Of a stretch of 38,980 nucleotides of DNA, positions 14,936 to 23,785 are shown piece by piece (position 1 is the stretch's first letter; every line of letters starts with the position of its first letter). The position numbers and the translations under genes were made by a program. The notes beneath the pieces are model-generated. The model saw nothing but the letters and a program-made list of their open reading frames with translations. It did not search any database and was not told the DNA's origin. This stretch comes from Hymenobacter sp. (GTDB lineage: Bacteria > Bacteroidota > Bacteroidia > Cytophagales > Hymenobacteraceae), in the NCBI GenBank assembly GCA_025354605.1, contig JANXMN010000137.1, forward strand, positions 1 through 38,980, read 5' to 3'.

Positions 14936-17296
14936 ATGGATTTTAGTTCGACGACGCGCTGCTACTGGCTATTGATTGGGGAAATGCTGTTGCTGCTGGC
15001 GGGCCCGGCCCGGGCGCAGGACGCCGGGCGTGTGGTGCTGAGTGGCATTGTGCACGGTGCGCACGGCGAGGCCCTGCCGGGAGCCAGCGTGGCCGTGCCC
15101 GCCCTGAAAACCGGCACCGCGGCCGACTCGCTCGGCCACTACCGCCTGAGCCTGCCGGCCGGCCGCGTGCAGCTGCTGGTGGCCTCCATCGGCTACCGCA
15201 GCATCAGCCGCGACCTGAACCTGACCAAGAGCCAGCGTCTGAGCTTCGACCTGGAAGAGAGCAACCAGGAGTTGGGCGAGGTGGTGGTAGAAGGCACCGT
15301 GACCCTGGAGCAGAAGCTGAAAACCACCCAGATGGGCGTCGAGCACTTGAGCGTGCGCGAGGCCAAGCTGCTGCCGGCCCTGTTCGGTGAGGTCGACATT
15401 ATCAAGACCCTGCAGCTGAAGCCCGGCGTGCAAAGCGGCGGCGAAGGCACCACCGGCTTGTTCGTGCGCGGGGGCTCGGCCGACCAAAACCTGTTTCTGC
15501 TCGACAATACGGTGGTGTATAATCCCAACCACTTATTCGGGCTTTTCTCGGTGTTCAACTCCGATGCCGTGCAGGGCGTGGACTTGTACAAGTCGGGCTT
15601 TCCGGCGCAGTTTGGGGGGCGGCTCTCGTCGGTGGTGGATGTGAAGCTGCGCGAGGGCGACCGGCAGCATTTTGTGGCCACCGGCGGCGTGGGGCTGATT
15701 TCATCGCGCCTGACGGTGGAAGGGCCGATTGTGAAGAACAAGGGCTCGTTCATCCTGTCGGGCCGGCGCACCTACTTTGATGTTTTCACGCGGGCCATCA
15801 ACAAGCGCAACGAGGGCAAGGAGGACTACAGCCCGATTCCGGACTACTACTTCTACGACCTAAGCGGCAAGGCCAACTACACGCTCGGGGCCAAGGACCA
15901 GCTGTTTCTGACTGGTTACCTCGGGCGCGACGTGTTCGGCTTCAGCAGCACGGGCAGCTTCAATTTCAACTTCGTGTGGGGCAACACGCTGGGCTCGCTG
16001 CGCTGGAACCACACGTTTTCGCCCCGGCTATTCGTGAATACCACGGCCTCCGTTTCTGATTATAAGTACGACCTGACCAACAAATTCGACCAGTTCAGTT
16101 TCACGCTGGGCTCGCGCATTACCGACTACACCGGCCGCACCGATTTCGAATACACGCCCTCCGACCGGCACCAGGTGAAGTTCGGGGCCATGCTCACTCA
16201 GCATAAGTTCGGCGTGGGCCGGGCCGATGCCAATTCCGGCGACGGCCGCATCAACTTCGGCTCCGACATCAGCTACTACGGCCTCGACGGGGCGCTCTAC
16301 GCCGGCGACAACTTCAAGGCCAGCGACAAGCTACAGCTCGAAGGCGGCCTGCGCCTGACCGGCTTCCGCAGCGGCGACCAGCAATACGGCGGCCTGGAGC
16401 CCCGCGCGGCGGCCCGCTACTCGCTGAGCGACAACACCTCGCTGAAGCTGAACTACGCCATGATGTACCAGTACGTGCACCTCGTCACGAACTCGGGGGC
16501 CACGCTGCCCACCGACATCTGGTACCCCTCGCGCCTGCGCGTGAAGCCGCAGCGCTCGCAGCAGGTGAGCGGCGGGGCCAGCTTCTTGTTGGGCGGCGGC
16601 AAGTATTTACTCACTAATGAGGTGTACTACAAATGGGCCCAGAACCAGGTCGATTTTCGCGACGGCGCGCAACTGTTCGTGAATCCGGAGCTGGATGCCG
16701 AATTCATTTTTGGCAAGAGCTGGGCCTACGGCAACGAGCTGTACCTGGAAAAGAAAACCGGCCGCACCACCGGCTGGATTGGCTACACCCTGGCCTGGAG
16801 CTGGCGCAACTTCCAGCCCCAGAACGGCACCAATGGCGTGAACGGCGGCCGCGATTTCCACCCCAACTATGACCGTCGCCACAACCTCACGGTAGTGGTG
16901 CTGCACCAACTGAGCCCGCGCATCAGCCTCACGGCCAGCTTTATTTATACCTCGGGCAACCTGACCACGCTGCCCTTGGGCCGCTTCGGGGTGCAGGATA
17001 TCCCGGGTTCCAGCGTGGGCATCGACCCGCGCCCGGTGCCCATTTACCCCGACCGCAACTCGTTCCGCCTCATCCCCTACCACCGCCTCGACCTGGGCAT
17101 GGTCTATAAAATCGGCGCGCGGCGCGACCAGGACCTCACTTTGAGCATTTATAACGCCTACAACCGCCGCAACGCCTACTTCGTGTTCTTCGATACCGTG
17201 CGCGACAAGGCTACCGACCGCGTCACCGGCTTCCAGGCCAAGCAGGTGTCGCTGTTCCCCATTATTCCGTCGCTAACTTACAATTTCCGTTTTTAA
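14936..17296 (+). CDS. TonB-dependent outer-membrane receptor with carboxypeptidase-regulatory-like domain
   Basis: 786 aa. Signal peptide to about residue 27 (LLIGEMLLLLAGPARAQ). A CarboxypepD_reg-like domain follows (about 30-115: GIVHGAHGEALPGASVAVPA, DSLGHYRLSLPAG, VASIGYRS), then ELGEVVVEG and the plug domain (about 120-235) with IIKTLQLKPGVQSGGEGTTG, LFVRGGSADQNLFLLDNTVV and YKSGFPAQFGGRLSSVVDVK. The remainder is a 22-strand-type barrel ending in aromatic PSLTYNFRF, the usual outer-membrane C-terminus. The pairing with a DUF4249 lipoprotein downstream is a common Bacteroidota arrangement, probably for uptake of an unidentified ligand. It lacks the C-terminal features of SusC, so FecA/CirA-like rather than SusC-like is the better reading. 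Confidence 0.93.
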   Translation: MDFSSTTRCYWLLIGEMLLLLAGPARAQDAGRVVLSGIVHGAHGEALPGASVAVPALKTGTAADSLGHYRLSLPAGRVQLLVASIGYRSISRDLNLTKSQRLSFDLEESNQELGEVVVEGTVTLEQKLKTTQMGVEHLSVREAKLLPALFGEVDIIKTLQLKPGVQSGGEGTTGLFVRGGSADQNLFLLDNTVVYNPNHLFGLFSVFNSDAVQGVDLYKSGFPAQFGGRLSSVVDVKLREGDRQHFVATGGVGLISSRLTVEGPIVKNKGSFILSGRRTYFDVFTRAINKRNEGKEDYSPIPDYYFYDLSGKANYTLGAKDQLFLTGYLGRDVFGFSSTGSFNFNFVWGNTLGSLRWNHTFSPRLFVNTTASVSDYKYDLTNKFDQFSFTLGSRITDYTGRTDFEYTPSDRHQVKFGAMLTQHKFGVGRADANSGDGRINFGSDISYYGLDGALYAGDNFKASDKLQLEGGLRLTGFRSGDQQYGGLEPRAAARYSLSDNTSLKLNYAMMYQYVHLVTNSGATLPTDIWYPSRLRVKPQRSQQVSGGASFLLGGGKYLLTNEVYYKWAQNQVDFRDGAQLFVNPELDAEFIFGKSWAYGNELYLEKKTGRTTGWIGYTLAWSWRNFQPQNGTNGVNGGRDFHPNYDRRHNLTVVVLHQLSPRISLTASFIYTSGNLTTLPLGRFGVQDIPGSSVGIDPRPVPIYPDRNSFRLIPYHRLDLGMVYKIGARRDQDLTLSIYNAYNRRNAYFVFFDTVRDKATDRVTGFQAKQVSLFPIIPSLTYNFRF

Positions 17297-17317
17297 GGCC
17301 GTTGACCAATTGTAATT

Positions 17318-17450
17318 AGAACGTCATGCAGAGCGCAGCGAAGCATCTCGCGTGCCACCACTAATCAGCACCTCCTTCACGATTGAGTTACTATCACACG
17401 CGAGATGCTTCGTCTCTGCTTGATTCGCAGAATGCTCTGCATGACGTTCT
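17318..17450. repeat. 133-bp palindromic element, copy A of the AACGTCATGCAGAGC family
   Basis: The outer arms AGAACGTCATGCAGAGC (17318-17334) and GCTCTGCATGACGTTCT (17434-17450) are perfect reverse complements. The inner arms CGAAGCATCTCGCGTG (17339-17354) and CACGCGAGATGCTTCG (17397-17412) are also perfect. The right half carries an extra ~21 bases between its two arm parts. The element fills the gap between the TonB receptor and the DUF4249 gene and ends 8 nt before the latter's ATG. Related copies: 36647-36907 and 38831-38865. Confidence 0.9.
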
Positions 17451-17458
17451 GAAATATT

Positions 17459-18316
17459 ATGCCCGCCATCTCCAAATCCGTTGCCTCCCTGCTGCTGCTG
17501 GCCCTCGCCCTGGCCGGCTGCGGCAAGCTGCAAAACAACATTGATGTGCCGCTGCCCGCCTATTCGGCCGAGCTGGTGGTGGAGTGCTACCTCGAAACCG
17601 GCAAGGTGCCCAGCCTGGCCGTGACGACCTCGGTGCCCTACCTGGGCGCGGTGCTGCCCCAGGTGCCCACCGATGTGACCGTGACCCTGACGCTGGCCAA
17701 TGGCACCCCCGTGCCCCTGTACTTCAACCCCAACTACCGCGCCCTTGTGGATACCACGGGTGAGAAATTTCATTCCCACATTGGTCGCGACCCGCTAACG
17801 CTGCGCGCCGGCGACGTGCTCAAGCTCGACGTGGCCGATACCAAGGGCCGCCACATCACCGGAACGACCACCGTGATGGCCCCCATTGCCATTGATTCGG
17901 TCGAGTACAAGTTCAATAGCCTGACCGGCACCAACCGCAAGGCCTACTTCCTCACCAATTTCCGCGACCCGGCCTCGCTTGACGACTGCTACCGCCTGCT
18001 GCTGCACAAGGGCAACCCCGCCAAGGGCGCGCTATTGAAACGCCCGGAAATGGATATGTCGGTGGAAGACCGGCTGCTGAACGGCAAGCCCTTCGTGCTG
18101 GGCACCAACTACCGCTTCAGCGCCGGCGACACCATTACCGCCACCCTCTACCACACCGACCGCGCCTACTACCGCTTCCGGCAGTCGGTGCGCGACGCGC
18201 GCCAGGCCAACGGCAACCCGTTCGCGCAGCCCTCAGCTATATTTAGCAACGTGCAGGGCGGCGTGGGCATCTTCACGGTGCTCAGCGGTGCGCTGGCGAC
18301 CCGAATTCTGCGCTGA
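17459..18316 (+). CDS. DUF4249 lipoprotein, partner of the TonB receptor
   Basis: 285 aa with a lipoprotein signal: SVASLLLLALALAGCGK, lipobox LAGC. After Cys comes the DUF4249 opening (IDVPLPAYSAELVVECYLET, then VPSLAVTTSVPYLG), a beta-rich middle with DVTVTLTLANGTPVPLYF and LRAGDVLKLDVADTKGRHIT, and the characteristic end NPFAQPSAIFSNVQGGVGIF. In Bacteroidota this family is found beside TonB receptors; it is probably a surface or periplasmic accessory lipoprotein. Start ATG 17459 is only 8 nt after the palindromic element, so its leader must be read from within or through that element. Confidence 0.9.
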   Translation: MPAISKSVASLLLLALALAGCGKLQNNIDVPLPAYSAELVVECYLETGKVPSLAVTTSVPYLGAVLPQVPTDVTVTLTLANGTPVPLYFNPNYRALVDTTGEKFHSHIGRDPLTLRAGDVLKLDVADTKGRHITGTTTVMAPIAIDSVEYKFNSLTGTNRKAYFLTNFRDPASLDDCYRLLLHKGNPAKGALLKRPEMDMSVEDRLLNGKPFVLGTNYRFSAGDTITATLYHTDRAYYRFRQSVRDARQANGNPFAQPSAIFSNVQGGVGIFTVLSGALATRILR

Positions 18317-18375
18317 GCCGCTGCAACCGTCTTGATGAGTTGCTGTCGTTATGGTCGAGAACCAGAAAGCATTTA

Positions 18376-18825
18376 ATGTTCCTTCAGCTCCTCTTCCGCC
18401 GCTTGCAGCCTGCGCTGATGCCACTTGCCGCTGCACTGCTTTTGCCGCTGATGGCCCCGGCCCAACAGCCAAAATCTGTGTGGGCCGTCGATTTTGTTCG
18501 CACCAAGCCCGGCCAAGCTGCCAAGTACTTGGCTTCGGTACGCGACAACTGGGCGGCAGCTCGTTACTACGCCCAGCGAGCGGGCTACATTACATCGTAC
18601 CGCGCTTACACGACTCAAGCGGATTCAAGTGCCGACTTCGACGTGGTGCTGATGACGGAATATGCCGACTCGGCTGTGTACCGCCAGGCGGAGGCCAACT
18701 TCGACAAAATATTTCAACAATACTTTCCAGTGCGCACCAGCACACGAGATTTGCGCGACATCCGCTTTTCCAAAAATCTGCGCGAACTACCACTCGAACG
18801 CAAACGCTTGCCGGCTAGGAAATAG
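18376..18825 (+). CDS. Small exported protein with dimeric alpha/beta-barrel look
   Basis: 149 aa from ATG 18376 (the frame opens at a TTG at 18340). The hydrophobic leader LMPLAAALLLPLMAPAQQ reads as a signal peptide. The mature part, VWAVDFVRTKPGQAAKYLAS followed by VRDNWAAARYYAQRAGYITS, then DFDVVLMTEYADSAVYRQAE and the end DLRDIRFSKNL, has the beta-alpha-beta order of dimeric alpha-beta barrels (NIPSNAP/ABM-like). Function is unknown. Its stop lies 2 bp from the stop of the convergent punA gene, so the two transcripts must overlap or terminate inside each other. Confidence 0.7.
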   Translation: MFLQLLFRRLQPALMPLAAALLLPLMAPAQQPKSVWAVDFVRTKPGQAAKYLASVRDNWAAARYYAQRAGYITSYRAYTTQADSSADFDVVLMTEYADSAVYRQAEANFDKIFQQYFPVRTSTRDLRDIRFSKNLRELPLERKRLPARK

Positions 18826-18827
18826 CA

Positions 18828-19649
18828 TCAAATCCCCGCCACTACCTTCTTAATTATTGCGGTCAGGCGGGGCTCGGCAGCTCCGGCGGCGGCGAAGATG
18901 TCGGCTAGCACCACGGGCTTGAGGTGGCCGGGCGCGCACAGGTCGGTGATGACCGACACGGCCAGCACGGGCAGGCCCAGATGACGGGCCGCAATGACTT
19001 CGGGCACCGTGCTCATGCCCACGGCATCGGCCCCGATGGTGCGCAGGAAGCGGTACTCGGCCGGAGTTTCGAGCATGGGGCCGGGCACGCTGGCGTACAC
19101 GCCACGCCGGGTGGTGGCGGCCTGGCCCAGCGCGGCGGCAGCGGCTTCGGCGGCGGCCAGCAGGCCGGCATCGTAGGGCGCGAACATGTCGGGGAAGCGC
19201 GGGCCGAGCTCGTCGAGGTTGGGGCCGATGAGCGGGTTGCCGGGCTGCAGGTTGATGTGGTCGTCAATGAGCATCAAATCGGCAATGCGGAATTCGGGGT
19301 TGAGGCCGCCGGCGGCATTGCTCACCAGCAGGTGCCCGATGCCCAGGAGCTTGAGGACCCGCACGGGCATGGCCACCTGCTGCATGGTGTAGCCCTCGTA
19401 GTAGTGAAAGCGCCCTTGTAGCACGGCTACCTTTTTGCCGCCCAGGCGGCCCAGCAGCAGCCGCCCGGCGTGGCTCTCGACGGTGCTCAGCGGGAAGTGC
19501 GGAATGTCGGCGTAATTGAGCTCAAATTCCACCTCGACCTCCCGGGCCAGCGCGCCGAGGCCGGTGCCGAGGATGATGCCAATGGCGGGCTGAAAGTTGG
19601 CGGAGTGCGCCTGGATGTAGGCGGCGGCTTCCTGGAGTTGGGCGAGCAT
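18828..19649 (-). CDS. punA: Purine-nucleoside phosphorylase (trimeric PNP type)
   Basis: 273 aa. Motifs of the trimeric PNP/MTAP family are in order: IILGTGLGALA (phosphate loop, about 26-36), SHAGRLLLGRLGGKKVAVLQ, GRFHYYEGYTMQQVAMPVRV, LLVSNAAGGLNPEFRIADLM, PGPMLETPAEYRFLR and GADAVGMSTVPEVIAARHLG, ending with ITDLCAPGH. It splits inosine and guanosine (and their deoxy forms) with phosphate for purine salvage in the cytoplasm. It is the last gene of the minus-strand run rarA - barrel - sppA - punA, but the 88-bp palindrome at 19666 lies between sppA and its start, so it may be expressed separately. Confidence 0.95.
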   Translation of the reverse strand: MLAQLQEAAAYIQAHSANFQPAIGIILGTGLGALAREVEVEFELNYADIPHFPLSTVESHAGRLLLGRLGGKKVAVLQGRFHYYEGYTMQQVAMPVRVLKLLGIGHLLVSNAAGGLNPEFRIADLMLIDDHINLQPGNPLIGPNLDELGPRFPDMFAPYDAGLLAAAEAAAAALGQAATTRRGVYASVPGPMLETPAEYRFLRTIGADAVGMSTVPEVIAARHLGLPVLAVSVITDLCAPGHLKPVVLADIFAAAGAAEPRLTAIIKKVVAGI

Positions 19650-19665
19650 AAGGCGAAGATGAAAA

Positions 19666-19753
19666 TTCGCACAGAGTTAAAAGAGGGAAAAGAGTTTCAC
19701 AGTGCAATTACCCACTCTGTGAAACTCTTTTCCCTCTTCTAACTCTGTGCGAA
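19666..19753. repeat. 88-bp near-perfect palindrome between sppA and punA
   Basis: Bases 19666-19702 are the reverse complement of 19717-19753 with one mismatch in 37; the loop is 14 bases. The arms start TTCGCACAGAGTTA and include AAGAGGGAAAAGAGTTTCAC. It is A/T-richer than its surroundings and shares no obvious sequence with the other palindromes. It begins 16 bp upstream of the punA start and ends 5 bp from the sppA stop, so as RNA it would be a very long hairpin at the sppA-punA boundary. Confidence 0.9.
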
Positions 19754-19758
19754 ATAGA

Positions 19759-21528
19759 CTACTTGATATCCAGCAGATACGGCATGCGGGCCTGCACGCC
19801 GTGCAGATGGAGCAGCTGCTGATACTGAGCGTAGGCGGGGTACAGGGGGCCGAGCTCGGCTTTGATGACGCGGACCTTGGCCTCGTCGTCGCCCCCGCCG
19901 AAGCGGGCCATCAGGGCCTCGAAGGCGGAGCGCTGGCGGGGCAGGCGCTGCACGCGGTAGTCGTCGGCCTTGAGGTGGGCGCGGGCGGCGGCAATATTCA
20001 ACGCATCCTGGTAGTCGCCGAGCACGTCGACCAGGCCGTTGCCTTTGGCTTCGAGGCCGCTCCAGACGCGGCCAGAGGCGATGCGGCGCAGGCGCTCCAC
20101 GGGCATGTGCCGGCCCAGGGCAGCTTTGCTGGTGAAGTCGGCGTAGATGCTGTTCACCTCGCCTTGCAGCACGTTTTTCTCGAAGTCCGACAGCGGGCGG
20201 GTGATGGTGGGCAGGTCGGAAAACTTGCCGGTCGTCACGCGGTCGACGGTGATGCCGAGCTTGTCGGCCAGCAGGGGCTGAATGTTGGGCAGCACCCCAA
20301 ACACCCCGATGGAGCCGGTGATGGTGTTGGGGTGGGCCACGATGGTATCGCAGGCCATGGCGATGTAGTAGCCGCCCGAGGCCGCCACGTCGCTCATGCT
20401 GGCAATGATGGGCTTCACTTTTTTGGTGAGCAGCACTTCGCGGTAGATGACATCGGAAGCCAGCGACGAGCCACCGGGCGAGTTGATGCGCAGCACCACG
20501 GCCTTCACCTTGTCGTCGAGCCGGGCTTTGCGAATGGCCTCGGCAAACTTGGTGCTGCCGATGTTGTCGTCGGAGCCCTTACCGGTCACGATGTCGCCCT
20601 CGGCGTAAATCACGGCAATGCGGTTGCCGCTGGTGCTGCCTTCCTTTTCGTCGGCCTTGTCGTCGTCGGCGTAGTCGCTCAAACTCACCAGACTGGGCTT
20701 TTTGTCGTTGGCCAGGCCCAGCTTTTTGCGCATGTAGTCTTGCACCTCATCGAAGTAGCCGAGCTTGGTTACCAGGTGCAGGCGCAGGGCATCGGGGGCG
20801 TTGTGCACCAGCATCGAGTCGGAAATCACCTTCAGGCGGGCCGGGGCAATGCCGCGGGCTTTGGCCACCTGGCCCAGCATGTGCCCGTTGATGGAGTTGA
20901 GGAACGACACGGTCTGGAAGCGGGCCGAGTCGGAGAAGTTTTCGCGGAAGAACGGCTCGACGGCGCTCTTGAACGAGCCGACGCGGAAGATGTAGGGCTC
21001 GATGCCGGCCTTGGCAAACAGGCGCTTATAAAACATCACCTCCGAGCTCAGGCCGTTGAATTCGAGGGTGCCCTGCGGGTGCAGGTAAATCTCATCGGCA
21101 ACGGACGACAGGTAGAAGCTTTTCTCGGAACAAATTTCGTGGTAGGCCACCACGAACTTGCCCGACTTCTTGAAGTCGAGCAGGGCATCACGCACTTCCT
21201 CCAGCGAGGCCATGCCGCCCTGCACCAGCTCCAGGTTGAGCAGGATGCCCTTGATGTCGCCGTCGGTTTTGGCCCGATGGATGGCGGCTTTCAGCTCGAT
21301 GAGTCCGGTGGAGCCTTTGCTGCCGAAGGGGCCGAAGTCATTGTCGCGGCCGCGCTCGCTCAGCGGCTCGTTCAGCTTGAGCTCCAGCACCGAGTTGGCG
21401 GCCACTTCCTTGTGCTCGCCGGCACTTTTGGCCGCGCCAATGATACCGGCCAGAATCAGGAAGCCGATGAAAGAAAAAGCCAGCAGCCCCACGATGGTAG
21501 CCAGCACAAATTTGAGAAATTGACGCAT
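19759..21528 (-). CDS. sppA: Signal peptide peptidase SppA, 67-kDa type
   Basis: 589 aa, the size of the duplicated (long) SppA. An N-terminal membrane anchor spans about residues 7-32. The first half carries the catalytic Lys motif FRVGSFKSAVEPFFRE; the second half carries VVLRINSPGGSSLASDVIYR and the nucleophile motif SDVAASGGYYIAMACD, with ITGSIGVFGVLPNIQPLL after it. The Lys-Ser dyad is thus complete. It degrades cleaved signal peptides and membrane-protein fragments from the periplasmic face of the inner membrane. It follows the barrel gene by 22 bp, suggesting a common transcript. Confidence 0.96.
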   Translation of the reverse strand: MRQFLKFVLATIVGLLAFSFIGFLILAGIIGAAKSAGEHKEVAANSVLELKLNEPLSERGRDNDFGPFGSKGSTGLIELKAAIHRAKTDGDIKGILLNLELVQGGMASLEEVRDALLDFKKSGKFVVAYHEICSEKSFYLSSVADEIYLHPQGTLEFNGLSSEVMFYKRLFAKAGIEPYIFRVGSFKSAVEPFFRENFSDSARFQTVSFLNSINGHMLGQVAKARGIAPARLKVISDSMLVHNAPDALRLHLVTKLGYFDEVQDYMRKKLGLANDKKPSLVSLSDYADDDKADEKEGSTSGNRIAVIYAEGDIVTGKGSDDNIGSTKFAEAIRKARLDDKVKAVVLRINSPGGSSLASDVIYREVLLTKKVKPIIASMSDVAASGGYYIAMACDTIVAHPNTITGSIGVFGVLPNIQPLLADKLGITVDRVTTGKFSDLPTITRPLSDFEKNVLQGEVNSIYADFTSKAALGRHMPVERLRRIASGRVWSGLEAKGNGLVDVLGDYQDALNIAAARAHLKADDYRVQRLPRQRSAFEALMARFGGGDDEAKVRVIKAELGPLYPAYAQYQQLLHLHGVQARMPYLLDIK

Positions 21529-21550
21529 CAGCGGCTAGTTAAGGTGAACG

Positions 21551-22222
21551 TTAGTACTTGACGGCCCCGAACAGGTAGCCCACCGACAGCTCGAAGCTGC
21601 GGTTGTGCAGGCCCCCCAGGCCAAAATGGTCGCGAAATTTGGACTCGTCGCCGTCGGTATTGAGGTTGGTGAAGCCGTAGGCAAACCGAGTTCCCAACAC
21701 CAGGCCATTGGCCAAGTCGACCCCCACGCCGCTGGTAACGGCGAAGTCGGTGCCGCCGTATTCGCTGGCCACGTCCTGGTCGGGGGCAGTGTTGTTGGCT
21801 CCAACCCGGCGCCCCGAAAGCAGGAAGCCCACCTGCGGCCCAGCCTGCAGGTAAACCCGGTCGCCGAAGTAGAACTTGAACAGCAGCGGCACGGTCAGAT
21901 AGTTCAGCCGCACTTCGTAGTCGGGATTTTTGCTGGCCGGCGACGCGCCGCCCCCGGCGCCCAGCTGCGAATATAGAAGCTCGGGCTGCACCGCGAAGCC
22001 CCGGCTGGGCCGCACCCGCATCACGATTCCGCCACTGAATCCGGTTTTATAGAAGGTCTTGGTGTTAATCTGGCCGTCCAGCACCGAGCGGTTCAGCCCG
22101 ACTTTCGCACCGAAATGGGTACCCAGCCCCAAGGCCGGTGCCGCATTGGTCGCCTGCCCCACCGCCTGGGTGGCCGTCAGCGCAGCCATCGTGAGCAGCG
22201 CACTTATAACTCGAAGTTGCAT
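21551..22222 (-). CDS. PorT-family outer-membrane beta-barrel protein
   Basis: 223 aa with a signal peptide (VISALLTMAALTATQAVGQ). The mature protein opens with FGAKVGLNRSVL, the usual GxKxGxN start of PorT/OMP_b-brl_2 barrels, and continues as alternating amphipathic strands: GFSGGIVMRVRPSRGFAVQP ELLYSQ, then LNYLTVPLLFKFYFGDRVYL and QAGPQVGFLL. It ends SFELSVGYLFGAVKY with an aromatic C-terminal strand. A small 8-10-strand barrel in the outer membrane is likely. Ligand or role unknown; similarity to the T9SS component PorT is only at family level. It is co-oriented with sppA (22-bp gap). Confidence 0.85.
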   Translation of the reverse strand: MQLRVISALLTMAALTATQAVGQATNAAPALGLGTHFGAKVGLNRSVLDGQINTKTFYKTGFSGGIVMRVRPSRGFAVQPELLYSQLGAGGGASPASKNPDYEVRLNYLTVPLLFKFYFGDRVYLQAGPQVGFLLSGRRVGANNTAPDQDVASEYGGTDFAVTSGVGVDLANGLVLGTRFAYGFTNLNTDGDESKFRDHFGLGGLHNRSFELSVGYLFGAVKY

Positions 22223-22310
22223 CAGAAAAGAAAGGTGGGTGATATATTTCAGGCAAGTTACTCACGGTTGCATTCTGACAAAGCCCCGCACCGCTTTCGC
22301 TCCTGCCACC

Positions 22311-23639
22311 TCAGTAGCCGTATTTCTCGCCCCACCAGCCGCGCAGGCGCTCCTGTAGCTTTGCTTCGCTGGCATTGCGGCCGGGCTCGTAAAAGCGGGT
22401 GCCGCTCAGGGCCTCGGGCAAAAACTCCTGCTCCTCAAAATTGCCCTCGCCATTGTGCGAGTAGGCGTATTCCTTCCCGTAGCCGAGCTGCTTCAGCAGG
22501 CGGGTGGGGGCATTGCGCAGGGGCACCGGCACGGGGTGCACGCCGTTGGTTTTCACCTCGGCCTGGGCGGCGCGAATGGCCAGGTAGGCCGCGTTGCTCT
22601 TTACCGAAGTAGCCAGGTAAATAACGGTTTGCGAGAGGATGAGGTCCGACTCGGGCAGGCCGATAACGGTGCAGGCCTGAAAGCAGCTGGTGGCCAGCAT
22701 CAGGGCATTGGGGTTGGCATTGCCAATGTCCTCGGAAGCCAGAATGAGCAGGCGGCGAGCAATGAACTTCACGTCCTCGCCGCCTTCAAGCATCACGGCC
22801 AGGTAGTAGAGCGCCGCGTTGGGGTCGGAGCCGCGAATGGATTTGATGAAGGCCGAAATCACGTCGTAGTGCATCTCGCCGCCCTTGTCGTAGCGGGCCA
22901 GCGGGCGCTGGGCCACCTGCTGCACCAGCGCATCGGTTAGTTGAATGGTGCCTTTTTTATCGGGCGGCGTGCTCTGCACCACGATTTCGAGCAGGTTGAG
23001 CAGCTTGCGCGCATCCCCACCGCTCAAAGCCAGCAGGGCGTGGTCTTCCTTCACCACCACCTTCTTCTGCTTCAGCACGGCATCTTCGGTCAGGGCCTTT
23101 TGCACCAGGCCGCGCAGGGTATCCGCGCCCAGCGCCTCCAGCACGTACACCTGGCAGCGCGAGAGCAGCGCGGGAATCACTTCGAACGAGGGATTTTCGG
23201 TGGTGGCCCCAATGAGCGTGATAGTGCCGTGCTCCACCGCGCCCAGCAGCGCGTCCTGCTGGGCCTTGCTGAAGCGGTGGATTTCGTCGATAAACAGCAC
23301 CGTGCCGCGCTGCCGTCGGGCCTTCTCAATCACGTCACGCACGTCCTTCACGCCCGCGTTGATGGCCGAGAGGGCCGCGAAGGGCTGTTTCAGCTCCGCC
23401 GCCAGCAGGTGGGCCAGGGTGGTTTTGCCCACGCCGGGCGGCCCCCACAGTATCAGGCTGGGCAGGCGGCCGGCGGCCAGGTAGCGGCGCAGCACGCCGG
23501 CCTCGCCCACCAGGTGCTGCTGGCCGGCGTAGTCGGCCAAGCGGCGGGGGCGCTGGCGCTCGGCCAGCGGGGCATCGGGCCCGGTGCCAGGCGGCGGCGT
23601 AAAGGCCGCGGGTTCGTCGTCGGGGAAGAGGGAAGTCAT
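22311..23639 (-). CDS. rarA: Replication-associated recombination protein A (RarA/MgsA AAA+ ATPase)
   Basis: 442 aa from ATG 23639; an upstream in-frame ATG at 23669 would add 10 residues. The clamp-loader-like ATPase opens PLAERQRPRRLADYAGQQHL, then Walker A LWGPPGVGKTTLAHLLAAEL, Walker B TVLFIDEIHRFSKAQQDALL, sensor 1 ITLIGATTENPSFEV and the Arg finger region ALLSRCQVYVLEAL. The C-terminal half has ISAFIKSIRGSDPNAALYYL and ILASEDIGNANPNALMLATS, diagnostic of the MgsA C-terminal domain. It acts at stalled replication forks with SSB. It is divergent from the EamA gene at 23786. Confidence 0.96.
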   Translation of the reverse strand: MTSLFPDDEPAAFTPPPGTGPDAPLAERQRPRRLADYAGQQHLVGEAGVLRRYLAAGRLPSLILWGPPGVGKTTLAHLLAAELKQPFAALSAINAGVKDVRDVIEKARRQRGTVLFIDEIHRFSKAQQDALLGAVEHGTITLIGATTENPSFEVIPALLSRCQVYVLEALGADTLRGLVQKALTEDAVLKQKKVVVKEDHALLALSGGDARKLLNLLEIVVQSTPPDKKGTIQLTDALVQQVAQRPLARYDKGGEMHYDVISAFIKSIRGSDPNAALYYLAVMLEGGEDVKFIARRLLILASEDIGNANPNALMLATSCFQACTVIGLPESDLILSQTVIYLATSVKSNAAYLAIRAAQAEVKTNGVHPVPVPLRNAPTRLLKQLGYGKEYAYSHNGEGNFEEQEFLPEALSGTRFYEPGRNASEAKLQERLRGWWGEKYGY

Positions 23640-23785
23640 GGGAAGTAGCGCGAGCTTTGTAGTTGGCATTCCCCGAACGATTCTTACCTACACTGGTTCT
23701 GACGGCGCGGGGACGCGAACTGCAAAGTTGGCACCCGCTGACCTTATGCTTCGCGCCAGTTCGCGCTTCGCCCTTTCTCAATACT

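Noticed and set aside
19747-21561. 604-codon plus-strand frame opposite sppA
   Set aside because: Low-complexity Gly/Val/His-rich translation without motifs; the minus frame is an unambiguous SppA with complete catalytic residues.
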